Source: Amoebophrya sp. A120
Lineage: Eukaryota; Sar; Dinophyceae; Syndiniales; Amoebophryaceae
Reading direction: 5' to 3'
Assembly: GCA_905178155.1 (NCBI GenBank)
Contig: CAJINV010000004.1
Span: forward strand, 1,874,391-1,938,390
DNA length: 64,000 nucleotides
The notes under the pieces are model-generated. The model was given only the letters and a program-made list of their open reading frames with translations. It did no database searches and was not told the origin of the DNA. The translations under genes were made by a program, and so were the position numbers. Positions 44,133-55,517 of the stretch are shown here, piece after piece. How positions within the stretch are numbered: position 1 is the stretch's first letter; each line of letters starts with the position of its first letter.

Positions 44133-44724
44133 AGTAAATTACCGGAAGTTGTATTAATATCCACGACCGTTATTTTATTATACCAAAAATGCTATCATGG
44201 TCGTGGTCGGAGCTAAAAACCGTGCAAAAACGATCATTATCATTTCAATTTCCACCATCTTGTTCCGGTGCTCCTGCTCGATGTGCCTTGCAATGCAATT
44301 TTGCTGTTTTGAAAACACGACTTTTTCGTACTGATCTCTTGTTCGTAACTACAGAGCTCTACCTGGCTCCTGTAAGGCCAGTGGGCGAGAAGCTAGCCCC
44401 TCTACCGGTGAACGAACAATGCTAAGCACAAGTAGGCTCGAGGATACCGCCCTGAGTGCAGGTACAACCGGTTGCGATAATGATATATCCTCCTGCGCAA
44501 CTGATCAACATGGAATTAACTAGTTACTTCTATGCTGGCCGTCAAGACAAAAAGTCGGCCTTGGTGCGAACTAACCGACGCTTGTTCTTCACGCAAGTAA
44601 TTTATCCTGTCAAAAAAGCCACAAGTCCTACTCCGTGAAGAGAATCCGGACAGAATGAAATTGAAATTGAAATTCCAACGTCGTATATATCGTCCACCTT
44701 TCCACACAGCAATTCTGCGAGAAG
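44133..44724. other. Intergenic region between minus-strand genes
   Basis: About 0.6 kb, A+T-rich, no introner and no supportable gene. Confidence 0.5.
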
Positions 44725-47700
44725 TTACGATTTCAAACTCTGCGGTCTAGTAGTACTCGAGGCGGCGGCTGATGCACTCGCAGGTGGTTCTAGTACACCA
44801 CCTTCTTGCTGAGACTGAGAGTCACCAGCACCCGCATGATTGTTCTTCACCGGCAAAGCTCGTCCAGCGGAACTACAATCTGCGTTCCTCTCCGATCCGT
44901 TTCTTCGCGCAGATTGTCCAACGAGAACCTCATCATCCTCGGAACTGCTATTACCGCTGTAGTAGTTGTGGTCGTCACAAAGTTCTGGCTCGAAATCCTC
45001 GAAAACAGTGCTGCAGTCGTCCAGCCCCAAGCGCTTCAGCGCTTTGCCGCCCTTCAGCTGCCAAAGCATCAGCTCCACGCGGTCCGCGATCTGCTTAGCG
45101 GTCTCCGCGGCATGCTTTACCGAAGACAATTGCCCCCCGTCCTTCTCAAATATTCTGTGCAAAATTGCCTCGCGCTCGCAATAGTAAGTGAATTGCAATA
45201 CAACTGCAGGACAGACGTATCCGGTGTTGTAAGTAAGTTCACTATAATCAAATCCGCATTGCAAATGAAGCTTTTCATCCCGTTGCGAAAATCCCTTTGA
45301 TATTTTTGTGGCTGCAATTCTGAATTATAGCACGACGCTTTTCCAATGCATATCGAAGTCCTTCTTGAAAACTTGCTTCTCCAAGTCCAACTTACCGTCC
45401 GTTTCCAAACCAGCAATCAGATCCGCAAGTCGCGTGGGCACGCTGCCTGGTTTGGGTTTTTCTTTTTTCTTCTTGTTCATTACATATTTTCATTTATTTT
45501 GTGCGCTTATCCAATTGTATTGATGAAAAACGAAGTTCGTTGCTCGTTTTTTTTCGAGCAACTTTCGTACACTTGTCACCCGGTGCCGATTCATCTCTAG
45601 AAATTCAAATTTTCAATGTCACTATAAAAAATCACAAAAACGCACTAAAGTACGAAAGACTTAGCGACAGAAACCGTACCTGTGATCGGCTCCCCGGTAT
45701 TCGCATCGAACTCATCGACATACGCGCTGCAAGTATCACGTGCAAAAATCGATCTGGAGGGTCTGGAAAATTGTCGCGCCAATTTTTCGTGGATGATAAA
45801 AAACATAAGTGAGTACTACAAACAGCGAGGGCGCGTCGCGCCCTGTCTGTGACAGGGCGCGTTCATGATGTGGCGGCATAAAAAAGCTGTTTGTGATGTG
45901 GCGGCATAAAAAAGTTGTTTCATACGTCACCATTTGAAAGGATACGAAGTCGTGCAAAATAAATCTCCGTGGTTTCCAAATAGACCGTCCAGAGGTGGAG
46001 GGCATGATCAGATCGACTTTGCATAGCACGCGAAGTGTCGCAACAGCGCCAGCTCGGCGCGCACCCCGGTGAGCAGAGCTGTCGACGACGAGGATGATGT
46101 AGTACCATCTCGTCCTGTTCTGGTATGCATCGCCATAGGGTCGTCCTCGTCATCCGAGGGGGTGTCGGTTTGGGTTTGGCCCAGTCCCCCGTTGCCGTTC
46201 TTTGGACGATCGGCAAACCTGTCAACATGATCCGCTGTACTGCCAGCGGTTTGTTGCGTGTTCGGCGTTGCTGGCTGGAAGATGCTGTTCATCTGATGCT
46301 GTCCCCGGCTGTCTTCGTCTTTGATCGCAGAGAAATCCCCTCCGGCCGTTCGGCTCGGACTCGTCACGCCGACGTTGCTCCGCTGGGACGCCTATCCGGT
46401 GCAAAAATTGTCGCACTCTTCAACACTAAGACCAAGTTGCAGTCCTGCATGACAGATGTGTTTTTCATTTTCTGGCTAAACCAGCTATACAAACTATCTG
46501 CTTGATGCTGTTGAGCGAGTAGTTCTGTGCGATGCAATTCTTACCTGTTGTTGTACGATAATTTTACAATGCATACCGCCTGGCTGTCGGTCGGTCGGGG
46601 CCGCTGGTTCTGGGAAATACAAGGCTGAACAAGATTGTCCGGCGAATGGGGCCCGAGTGAGGGCACGGAGGCGGAGGACGCGGCGCCGCCAGCAGCACGG
46701 CCAGTTGTCGCGGTCCTCGCTTCGAAATCACGAATTTCATCCAAGCTGTCGTCCTCCGACCCAGCAAGTCCGAGCTGCGCCTCCTCCATAGCCGTCAGAA
46801 GCCACTGGTCCTCATCAGGATGGGAAGCTCTTGTACTTGAAGATGGCCTCAGGTTACCACCTCCGTCGTTCCCGTCACTGGCATAGTTGTGCGCACCACG
46901 ACTGGGAGAGCACAGCGAAACGCCGAACTTTTGCTCCAACGTGCTGAGGCGCAACCGGTAGTACGGGCGGACGTAGTCGATCAGCAGTCGCTGCTATCAA
47001 ATGCAAAAATGTCTGGTTCTAAAAGATTCTGAGACTTGTCATGCATGTTTTGCATGGGCCATGATGTCTGTGATGCATACCCTAGCATCACAGATTTTTT
47101 GAGGGCTTCGCGATGCCTGTTCCGCATGACAAATGCCCTCTCCGCGTAGCAAAAATTAGACTCCCTTTGCTGCTCATGCAATACAGATTTTTTTGAAATC
47201 CAAATTCAGCATCACAAGTTGCATTCTTGCCGACCCAGACATTTTTGCATTTGATAGCTGCTGAAGGAAGCTAAAAATGCTGGCCGCGATCGGCCCGAGG
47301 TGCATGTCCAGGAGGCAGAGGCGAAACAGCGAAGCGACGGTTGTGAAAGGCGGGGAGCCAGGAGGGGTCGTTGCAGGAGCTGCAGTAGCAGCTACCACCG
47401 GCGCGCCACCATTTAGTTGATGTCCGCCACCTACACTACCTGTAGTACTTGTACCTCCTCCGCCGCCGCCCGCGCCGGCGTCGAGCGCCAGTGTCAGCAT
47501 GAACTTCGCCACGTCCGGCAAATGCAACTGCACGGTGGCTTGCAGCGCTCCCCACGCCGCCTCGTCAACGAGCGCACCATCGTCAAACCGCCCCGTGCAG
47601 AGCATGCACACGGCAATGTACAGAGCAACGTCCTCGCCAGAAGCGATATCTATGTAGATTTGTTTTGTGATATACTGAAGTCAGAAACGAAGAAGATGAA

Positions 47701-50569
47701 CTTGAACAACAGATCGGAGGTGTAGCAGAAGTGTTTGGCAACCTGTAAAAGTACTTCCTACCTTCATGCTGTATCGAAATTTTATCATTATCGTCACACG
47801 TACCTACCAAAAGATACTCGTTGTACATACTTAAATGCGGTAGATTACCTGGAACCGCGTAGTTGTTCGCACTTGCTTGGGCGGTCCTGAGTCCCGTGGC
47901 GAAGAAAGCCAGCGCGGACTCGTAGCGGTGCTGGCAGAGTTGCGCAATGCCAGCAGCCACGCAACAATCGTAACTGGCAGCGTATCTGAATTTTCGGTTC
48001 GGTAACAGCAGCAGTGATGTAGTTGTTGGCAACACCGTGGTGCCGGAATGATCTCCTGGCGCTCCCGCCGCGCTGGTCAAAAGTGCTGTTGCTCCACCGT
48101 CCCTATGCAGCTGGTCTTGCTGGTGCAACATCAACCCGCCAGAGCTACTACTTCCTGCTCGTCCACCTGGACCTCCCGTGGCGAACGCTGAGCCTCCTCC
48201 AGGTGGATGCTGCAACATCATTCCGGCGGCTGCGGTCGTCGAACCCGGACCCGAAGAATGGTCCACCTGAGACGTGGTCGTCGGCCCGATGTTCAGGATG
48301 GCCGCGACCTCGGCGTACTTCCCCATCCACAGGCCCACACTGATCAACTTCAACAAGGACTCACTCACGATTCCATAGCTGCTATCCATGGAGGTGCTGG
48401 CGCTCTGCTGCAGCAGCAAAGCCTGGTGCTCGTCCTGGTGACTCGTTGCACTCAGCAACAGCTGCGCGCTCATGTTGTTAGCCAGCGTGGTGTTTATTGC
48501 GTTCGAACTCGCTGAGAAGCCACCGCCAGAAGAACCTGCTGCGCTATGTTGAAAGGGCTGCACGAGGCGGTGGAGGGAGCGGATATGGATGTGTCAGGTT
48601 TGAAATCGTCAAAGTTGAAATAGTTTGTCATGCATAAAACGGATACCAGTTAGACCTCCAGTTTGTAGTCGGTGCATGACAAATTTTTCCGGTCCTGGAA
48701 GCGAGTCTGTCATGCGGTTTAGGGCAAAAGAGGCGCCTTCTGTCATGCTAGTCAGCAGTCCAACTTTTGACCCTTACCAGGACTACAATCTGCCTCCCGT
48801 GCGTCCTCTGCAATAGAGTCACTTTTTGCGTCGCATTTTATGCATGACAAATCATTTCAACTTTGACGATTTCAATCCTGACAGTTCCATAGCGGAACGC
48901 GGTTTCGTAGTCGCCAAACGCGATTAGCTGATCAATCTGCCTTATCAAATGTAAAAATGTCTGGGTCTGGGAACTTGTGATGCTGGGTAGCGTCTCATGA
49001 TGAGGCTACAAATGCTGGGTCAGCATGACAAGTTTCTGTGCTCTTAGATGTTGCCTATTCTGCATGACAAACTGCGCTTCGGCATCACAGAAAAGCGGAG
49101 CTCTTGGGTAACGTGCATGAAAGATTTAAGACTCATGCCAGACAAGCATGACAAACACGAACTCTTCCAGACCCAGACATTTTTACAGTTGATATGCCTC
49201 GTCGTGCTGCTGGAGTTTTGCCGGTCAACATTCATTGCAGCGATACTTCTGGATGATGAAGCTGCTGCGGCGCGCGGAGGTGCGTATGCAGTGAAAAAGT
49301 ACTTCTAGATCGTACTGGCATACACTCATCAGATGATGAAATAAAGCCTCTATTTTCATAAAAAAGGAACAACGCAACTTGTCATGTTGTGGTTGTGGTT
49401 GTGCCGATGTAATTGCAGCCTGTTAATAAAAATTTCAAGTTCTTTGTCACTCATGCGAGATTGCAAAAATTTATGCGACTAGCTATATACGATACTTTTC
49501 TCATTCGTAGCGTGGCACTCCTGTTGCGCGTCCCTGTTGTGCCCCCGAAGCTACTGGTTCCGCTCACCGCATCCGCTAAGTGGTTCCGGGTATTCTCGTA
49601 TGGATTGCAAATCAATCATATGGCCCCCGGGTCTGAAACAGTAGAACAATAGATAAACAAGTTCCACTACAGAGCCACGAATGACATCAAGTGTTTCTAC
49701 TGCGCCGCGACTACATCTTCGTGCACAACTAGTACTAGTGGATGAAACCGCATTATAGAAGTTGTCGCATACTTATTTTTCTCGGACAAACAAATGGGAG
49801 TGTAGCGGAAGCAGGTGCATGACACTCCTTTCACTTCTATCTTGATCTTGTCAGCCAAGCATGACAAAGAATCTTTTATACAAATTTACTCTTGCAGGCC
49901 CAGAGTCAGAGATTCAGTTCGACGCATTGGTTATCTCGTCCGCCTTGTCCCGGTCCACCCGTTGGGCCCAGGTCGCATACCCGTCGACGACATTTTTTAA
50001 GTCTACGCCCGCGGTGTTGTATTTGGTGCAGAGCTTTTCGAACAGCTGCACGTTCTTCGTCCCATTTACCAGAATCCGCGCCAGCAGCTCCGCGGCCTGC
50101 TGGAGGTAGGACTCCGGGTAGAGCAGGTTCCGCGTTTGTATCAAAAGGAAAAATCCCCCCTCCCCATATCGAAAAGGTACGGCTCAGAAGATTTGCAATG
50201 CTGATTTGTGGCCACAAATCGTCTCTGTCTTGCAAGAACGCAACCCCGCAGGCTCCGCTGCATTCTGCAGGCGGTTTGTCATGCTGCTGTCCCTACAGAG
50301 TAGACCTTTGCCATGCTCAGCGCCTAGCCTAAAACCTCGCTACTCAGGCTCAGCATAGGCCTGCAGTCCTCTCCAGCAAGACAAATCCGATTTGTGTACG
50401 CAAATCCAGCATCAGAAACTGCGTTTTGATATGGGGAGGGGGGATTTTTCCTTTTGATAGTTTGCTCCTCTTCGTTTTCGAAGTCGAGCACAACATGGGC
50501 GAGGCGATTCACCGCGCCGGAAGTCGTGTACTTCGCGGCCCAGCGGGCGTCGGGAGGAAAGGGGATCAT
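44725..50569 (-). CDS. CSN1: COP9 signalosome subunit 1 (GPS1/CSN1)
   Basis: Scaffold subunit of the complex that removes NEDD8 from cullin ubiquitin ligases. Start MIPFPPDARWAAKY (50569), preceded by a likely 5' UTR GT-AG intron. Exon order on minus: before 50459, 50138-49923, 49598-49510, 49284-49195, 48942-48892, 48583-47808, 47632-47257, 46994-46576, 46392 to about 45943, 45733-45680, 45446-45353, 45181-44725. N-terminal repeats match the family pattern (YTTSGAVNRLAHVV, QQAAELLARILVNGTKN, then RQIDQLIAFGDYETAFR). The PCI-domain part includes DVALYIAVCMLCTGRFDD, LLDMHLGPIAASIF and LIDYVRPYYRLRLSTLEQKF. Low-complexity inserts rich in Gly, Ser and Gln break the domain. RPN7 is the nearest alternative. 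The join near 45734-45943 is unresolved. Confidence 0.8.
45182..45352. mobile_element. Family B introner, diverged left end
   Basis: Left TAGTAAGTGAATTGCAATAC; right CGACGCTTTTCCAATGCATA. Minus-strand exons on both sides stay in one frame (KKDFD to CEREAILH). Confidence 0.72.
45734..45942. mobile_element. Probable family A introner, right end unclear
   Basis: Left TATCACGTGCAAAAATCGAT then GGAGGGTCTGG. The proposed right limit ends at AAAGGATA (45942). The interior holds two copies of TGATGTGGCGGCATAAAAAA about 33 bp apart. Frame across it could not be settled. Confidence 0.5.
46393..46575. mobile_element. Family B introner
   Basis: Left TATCCGGTGCAAAAATTGTC; right ACGATAATTTTACAATGCATA without its first base. 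Flanks ACGCC and CCGCC. Confidence 0.82.
46995..47256. mobile_element. Family A introner
   Basis: Ends TATCAAATGCAAAAATGTCT and AGACATTTTTGCATTTGATA; duplication GCTGC (46990-46994, 47257-47261). Removal joins FSFLQQ to RLLIDYVRP in the PCI part. Confidence 0.94.
48584..48891. mobile_element. Family I introner, single copy
   Basis: Ends TATGGATGTGTCAGGTTTGA and TTTCAATCCTGACAGTTCCATA without its first two bases; arms extend through AATCGTCAAAGTTGAAAT. Perfect duplication GCGGA (48579-48583, 48892-48896). Removal joins YETAF to RSLHRLV in frame. Not seen elsewhere in the window. Confidence 0.9.
48943..49194. mobile_element. Family A introner
   Basis: Ends TATCAAATGTAAAAATGTCT and AGACATTTTTACAGTTGATA; duplication TGCCT (48938-48942, 49195-49199). 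Read on the gene strand (AGGCA), this 5-mer would allow a GC-AG intron. Confidence 0.93.
49285..49509. mobile_element. Family B introner, diverged
   Basis: Left TATGCAGTGAAAAAGTACTT; right CGATACTTTTCTCATTCGTA. Flanks GTGCG and GCGTG. Confidence 0.75.
49599..49922. mobile_element. Family A introner, strongly diverged
   Basis: Left TATGGATTGCAAATCAATCA then CCCGGGTCTGAAAC; right TTGCAGGCCCAGAGTCAGAG then ATTCAGTTCGA. The right tip has lost the TA terminus. Exons on each side fit the CSN1 order. Confidence 0.65.
50139..50459. mobile_element. Family C introner
   Basis: Ends TATCAAAAGGAAAAATCCCC and GGGATTTTTCCTTTTGATA, near-exact arms of over 30 bp; duplication GTTTG (50134-50138, 50460-50464). 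Confidence 0.95.
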
Positions 50570-51708
50570 GGCTTCATGTCGATCTTTATGCCTGTTCCCT
50601 TGGGCCTGGTGAGAGGTATCGTTCTGCTTGTTCACTTACCGTTTTGATGGTCGGGAACTAGTAGTAAACTACATCAACAATAAATATACCACTCCATGTA
50701 TTTTACGAAAAAAGAACCACCTTAACGCTTCTGAATTTAACTTGGCGTTCAGAGATGAAAGTCACTGAAAAAGACAGCAGAACAGGACAGAAAAGGTGAA
50801 TTCGCAAAAAAACCACACAAGCATAAATCACGCGACTTAATATTTTTACCGTACTACCCGTAACAAGTTCATCCGAAACCAGTATTTATGAAGTAATGAG
50901 GAGAAGCCAAATGGCAAGCCGCGATAGATGAGAGCAGGACAGGAGCAATTGGTGATCCGAGGTGGTGCAAGAAAACCACAATCTTTCTTCATCATCCAGA
51001 TCGACTTCGACGCGCACGTGAAGATCAGTTGTCGTGTGAGTATTACCTACGGAAATTATGAACACACCTTCGCATAAAGCATAATAACGACAGAAAAAGT
51101 GTACTCTTAATCGCCGATCAGGTCGTGTTGACCCGATCATATCATATTCGGCAGATATAAGAGGCGGAACTCTTTCATTCGATACTTTCTTCGATAGTGG
51201 TTCATCTATCATCTTCTTCCCCCCAAAAGTATTGTTGTCGTGCGTGTCGCTGTATTCATAAGACTAAGACTTGGTATAATCAAAAAGATCGTTCATCTTG
51301 ATCACTTCGTTCACTTGTTTCACTGGCGTAGGTTCGTCAGATATCCTCTTGCAGCTCTTGTCACGTCCTTTTATCGAAAATGGCCTGCTGCGTCGGTCTC
51401 GGTGTACTTCTTGTTTCACCAAGGTGCAAATCGTGAAGCTAAAATTTATCTACGCTACTGTAGTACTCGTCTCGGTGTAGTACTTGCTTTTGTCGCTAGA
51501 CTGTAATTAGAAGGTGTACTGGTCGCCTGCCGCGACGGTGGCTGTCGCACGGTAAAAAATCCGAACCTCTTCTTGTTTCGCTATCATGTCGCCCGCTTAC
51601 AACTTCTACCTGCACGGAGTTCTGGAGGTACAACTTCGACATTCATGCTGCGCCGGAAAAAAAAAGCGCCGCAGTGAGTTCGTACAATGGTCGTGTGCAG
51701 CAGCTTTT
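50570..51708. other. Intergenic region between minus-strand genes
   Basis: Apart from a probable 5' UTR intron of CSN1 (GTAAGT donor near 50648, acceptor near 50593) I see no gene. A+T-rich, no introners. Confidence 0.5.
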
Positions 51709-54700
51709 TCATGCCGCCGGGTATCAAATGTAAAAATGTCTGGGTCTGGAAACTTGTAAGTAATGCTGCGTTGGGAATAGTGAATGTTCTGTAATGCACA
51801 GGCAAGCTTGAGAAGTATCTGCGCTTCTTTGTGTTGCGTTTTTCGCATGACAAACTGCGTTTTTGCATGACAGGCAAAAGGGTCTCTTCTTGCTGGACAC
51901 GCATCACAACCTTTTCGGTCATGCCAAACAGGCATGACAAATCTCAAAATCTTCCAGACCCAGACATTTTTGCATTTGATACCGGGGGTCCCTTGCTGGT
52001 TCCAACCCTGGCCGCCCGCAACATCCGGTCCTTCAACTTATCCTGAGTAAAAACGTCCCCACGCCAGAGTTGTCATGCAGATTTGCCATGACAGACACGT
52101 TTGTTATGCGCAACCCCATGACAGGCATTTTCAATCGTGTTTGGGAACTTGTCATGCTGTAAACAGGATCAGCAGATCGATTTGTGATGCGGCTTTCCTT
52201 GCTAACTTGCACTACCTTACGGACTGAAACTTGTCATGCGTGACTCCCAAAACTTCTAGGTTTGTGTTGCAAAATCCCCATCTTGACTCTAGTGTGGGGA
52301 CGTTTTTAATCAGGATACAACTTCCTGTATCATCATGGAAAAATTTCTGTGCAGATCACACTGACTCAAACCTTTGCGACTTGGAAAGTTCTATGCAGAA
52401 TCCGTATTTCGATTTGCAGCAACTGCAAGTACGTAGTTCTACCACATAATTACTCACCTGCTCGGTAGAAGTAAGTACTTTCATCTGTACATACACATGG
52501 GTCCAGGCAGCTGTGAACGCCCTGTTGCTCGTCCTTGTCGTTAGCGTTACTCGCGTCATGTCAAAACTTCGCGTGGCGCTCGTCTTCGGAACTATTTCTA
52601 CTTTAGTCTCGTCTTCGATACTAGCAGTCTGGTCGAGCTAGCATTAGCAGTAGCTCCAGATTCAAATTGCAAACAAATCGATACAAATTATTCACAAATA
52701 GATTTATAGGTGTGTCTGCCACGCTGTTGAGAGAGGGTTGCTTCAGTTCCGTATCCACCCATTTTGCATCACGTGCACCACGGTATCTTTGGGCTGCTCA
52801 CTATCCAGCTGGAACATGGCCTCGTGGAAATTGGGGTCAAACTTCTCGTTCATCGGATTTAGCTTCGCAATGCCGTACTTCTCCAAGGTTTTCAACAGAA
52901 TTATGCAATTGTTCTCAATCGCTCTAGTTGCATGGACATCTCTTTGCATGATCTTACTTTCTGTTGGTTTGTGATGCAAGAATCAGCAAAGGCAAAATCA
53001 GATGGAGCTTGTTACGCTGTTCCACTTCACGTTTCCCACGCATTTGTTCGTTGCTTTTTAGCGTGCTGTGGTTGCGAATTTTATTAGTTGTCAACATGCA
53101 AGCCAGCGTGGTCATCTTCATGCAGAACGAAGCTGATAGAGGCTCCTTTGTACGACAACTCAGCTCAACACAATGATACAGCAGATGTCCATGGAACTAG
53201 CTTGGAGATTACACCGCCATAAGAATGTCGTCCGTGAGTTTCACGCCCTCGTACAGTTTCTTCAGAGACTCCTCGGCACTCGTGGGTGTTAAACTATCCT
53301 ACAGAAAAAATAAAAAGGTACACCCATGCTCGCGGGAAAAAATAAACTTGCCATGCAGTTTTTTGTGTCACAAAAGCAATAACAAATTTCTTGGAATCCT
53401 TTCCCTTTGATGTCATGCTAGTCCGCATTACATTCAACATTCTCCAACGTCGTAGAATGGCAGATGATTTTTGCCTTTCTTGTGGAAGATCCTCATCACA
53501 GAGCTCTTTGTGACAGAAAAACTACGGCATCAGCAATTTTTTCCGGTACTATGGATGTACTTTAGTCCTGTAGAATATGATCCCCCATCGGTGGTACTAG
53601 CAGTCGCGCTTCCAGCGTCGCCTTGCTCCGGTACCTGAAGTGCTTTCAATTCGTATAAAGAATGTGGCACTTCAAGTAGAAGACCAGCAACAGAGGACAT
53701 AATAAAAGTTCATGGGCAAATGTAGTTTTCTCGTGTCGTCTGCTGCTTCAACGCTTTTTCAAACCAAAATTTTCTCGTGTCGTCTGGTCGAGCGATGATG
53801 TAATTAAATAACATCTCCTGCAGAACAGACAAGTATTAAACAACGCATCTTAAAAAGCGTTGCCTGTTCGCGTCGTCCTGTGCAATTGATTCATTTTCTA
53901 GATTCACATTCTTATCTAGCACTATACCGTTTCCAGAGCCCGCTGCAAGTTGTCCGCGACCTCGACGATATCTTTTGCAAACTTCGATATCGCGTAGTCT
54001 TTGGCCTGCTGGACTTCCAGCACCTGCCGCTTCCGGATGTTCTCTGCGTCCGCCATTTGGTACCGGATATCCTGTGCAAAAGTATCGCACTCGTAGATAG
54101 TATATTGCAGTCATGCATTACAAATCTTTTTCTTAAGGTAAATCCGCATTGCAAATTTTTTTTTTCATGCTGGGGAAATTTGTAATGCATTTATACGAGT
54201 ACGATGCTTTTGCAATTCATACCGGAGTTTTGACAGCAAGTCGTCATTCTTCTCCTCCTATGCACTACAAACGTAAAAATGCCTCGACCAGGTGGAATAA
54301 CGATTACGATGTCAAGCGCGACTCACAAGGTCACGTATGCATCCGACCGGAGTACTATGAGATGCTTGCCTTGCAAGGGCTTTTTGAAGTAGATACGTCT
54401 CTATTTCGTGAATGACGAGAAACGCCCTCTTCCCGTCTATGCGACAAAAAAGTATACCGAAAGCGTAAGCAGAAGAACTTTCTTAGTCAAGGTACTAGGC
54501 CGAGGTGGCGTAGCAACACAAAGATTATCCCACACCAAGACATTTTTCTTTGCGGTTGATACCTTCAGCTCTTCGTTCTGGGTCTCCAAGTCCGAAATTA
54601 GCTGCGCATTGTTGTCCGTCCCTGATGTTGCGGCGGACGTGTCCGCGCTAGTAGTACCACCTTCTGCTGCTGCACCCGCTTGAGACCCTGAAGGAGAAGG

Positions 54701-55517
54701 TGGGAGTGCACCTTGTGACATAATTCTCTTTTTCTGCAGGTATGCCAAACTACGTGCTGGTGCTTACAAGTTAAATAAAAATTTATCATGCGGGGAAAGC
54801 CACCAATGCATCACCACAGACATGCAGCCTGCACGAACAGGCGCAAAGGGCGTGACAACACGACACCGATACAAGATAAAAATTTGCAGCATCGTCGATT
54901 TTCGAATGCTGTCCTACGATCGTGATCTTGTTTTTATGTACCTTCTTTAGTTGCTTCTCCAGCCGTTGCGGTTGCCATTTGTTCCTCGCCTGGATTTGGC
55001 GCGGCGGCCGACATCGCCGCTTGCGAAAAGGACCTGAGCAGCGTATGATTGGGAATCCCCTATGTGTATGATTATTATCATTATTTATCATGTTAAACAA
55101 GCTTGTAAGTAGACTCGAGGTCGAGCAAAACGGATGCTGTGTAAAATTAGCGTCATTGTGGGGTTTTTGCTTCACACCGTTTTAGTCGTGTCTGCTGCTG
55201 AATATGCATGCAGTTGTCGTTGTGCAAGAAAGCAGAACAACGAAAGGAAAATAAACAAGTACCGCTTCTGCCTGGACACCGCAGTTCTCGCCGGGAGACG
55301 ATTCTTACTGCCATTATTTTGCAATCCGCCTAACGCCTGACTTGATCTCGTACAACTTGAGAGGCCCCCGATAGTGCTGAAACTGCGATTTGCCGCATTG
55401 CTCCATGGGGCAATGATCTCCTGTGTCCGTGAAGATGCTCCTGATCTGCTTACCGCCGGCGCAAACCGCCTTCCGCTGATTCGCATCAAAGAAGAGCTCA
55501 GAGCCGCGGCGGCCATG
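51709..55517 (-). CDS. Mitochondrial GrpE nucleotide exchange factor
   Basis: Releases ADP from mitochondrial Hsp70 during protein import and folding. Start MAAAALSSSLMRISGRRFAP at 55517 opens an Arg/Ser-rich, acid-poor mitochondrial targeting peptide. Recognisable parts in order: acidic linker, SDLETQNEELK, then RYQMADAENIRKRQVLEVQQ and AISKFAKDIVEVADNLQRAL (long helix), SAEESLKKLYEGVKLTDDIL, then LEKYGIAKLNPMNEKFDPN and HEAMFQ...TVVHVMQNG (beta domain), KLKDRMLRAARVGTSKG and stop at 51709-51711. Introners at 51722, 52039, 54068 and 54259; GT-AG introns at 52325-52758 and others near 53214, 53640-53927 and 54940. Two junctions (between the first three exons) are unresolved. Confidence 0.88.
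51722..51981. mobile_element. Family A introner
   Basis: Ends TATCAAATGTAAAAATGTCT and AGACATTTTTGCATTTGATA; duplication CCGGG (51717-51721, 51982-51986). It sits four codons before the GrpE stop. Confidence 0.94.
52039..52317. mobile_element. Family D introner
   Basis: Ends TATCCTGAGTAAAAACGTCC and GGACGTTTTTAATCAGGATA; duplication CAACT (52034-52038, 52318-52322). Interior closely matches 18211 and 63658. It lies only 7 bp from a GT-AG intron acceptor, giving a very small exon piece. Confidence 0.94.
54068..54221. mobile_element. Family B introner
   Basis: Ends TATCCTGTGCAAAAGTATCG and CGATGCTTTTGCAATTCATA; duplication CCGGA (54063-54067, 54222-54226). Removal yields the LSKLR-YQMADAEN join in GrpE. 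Confidence 0.94.
54259..54561. mobile_element. Family A introner, diverged
   Basis: Left TATGCACTACAAACGTAAAA then ATGCCTCGACC; right ACACCAAGACATTTTTCTTT then GCGGTTGATA. Flanks CCTCC and CCTTC. Frame restored in GrpE. Confidence 0.78.
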
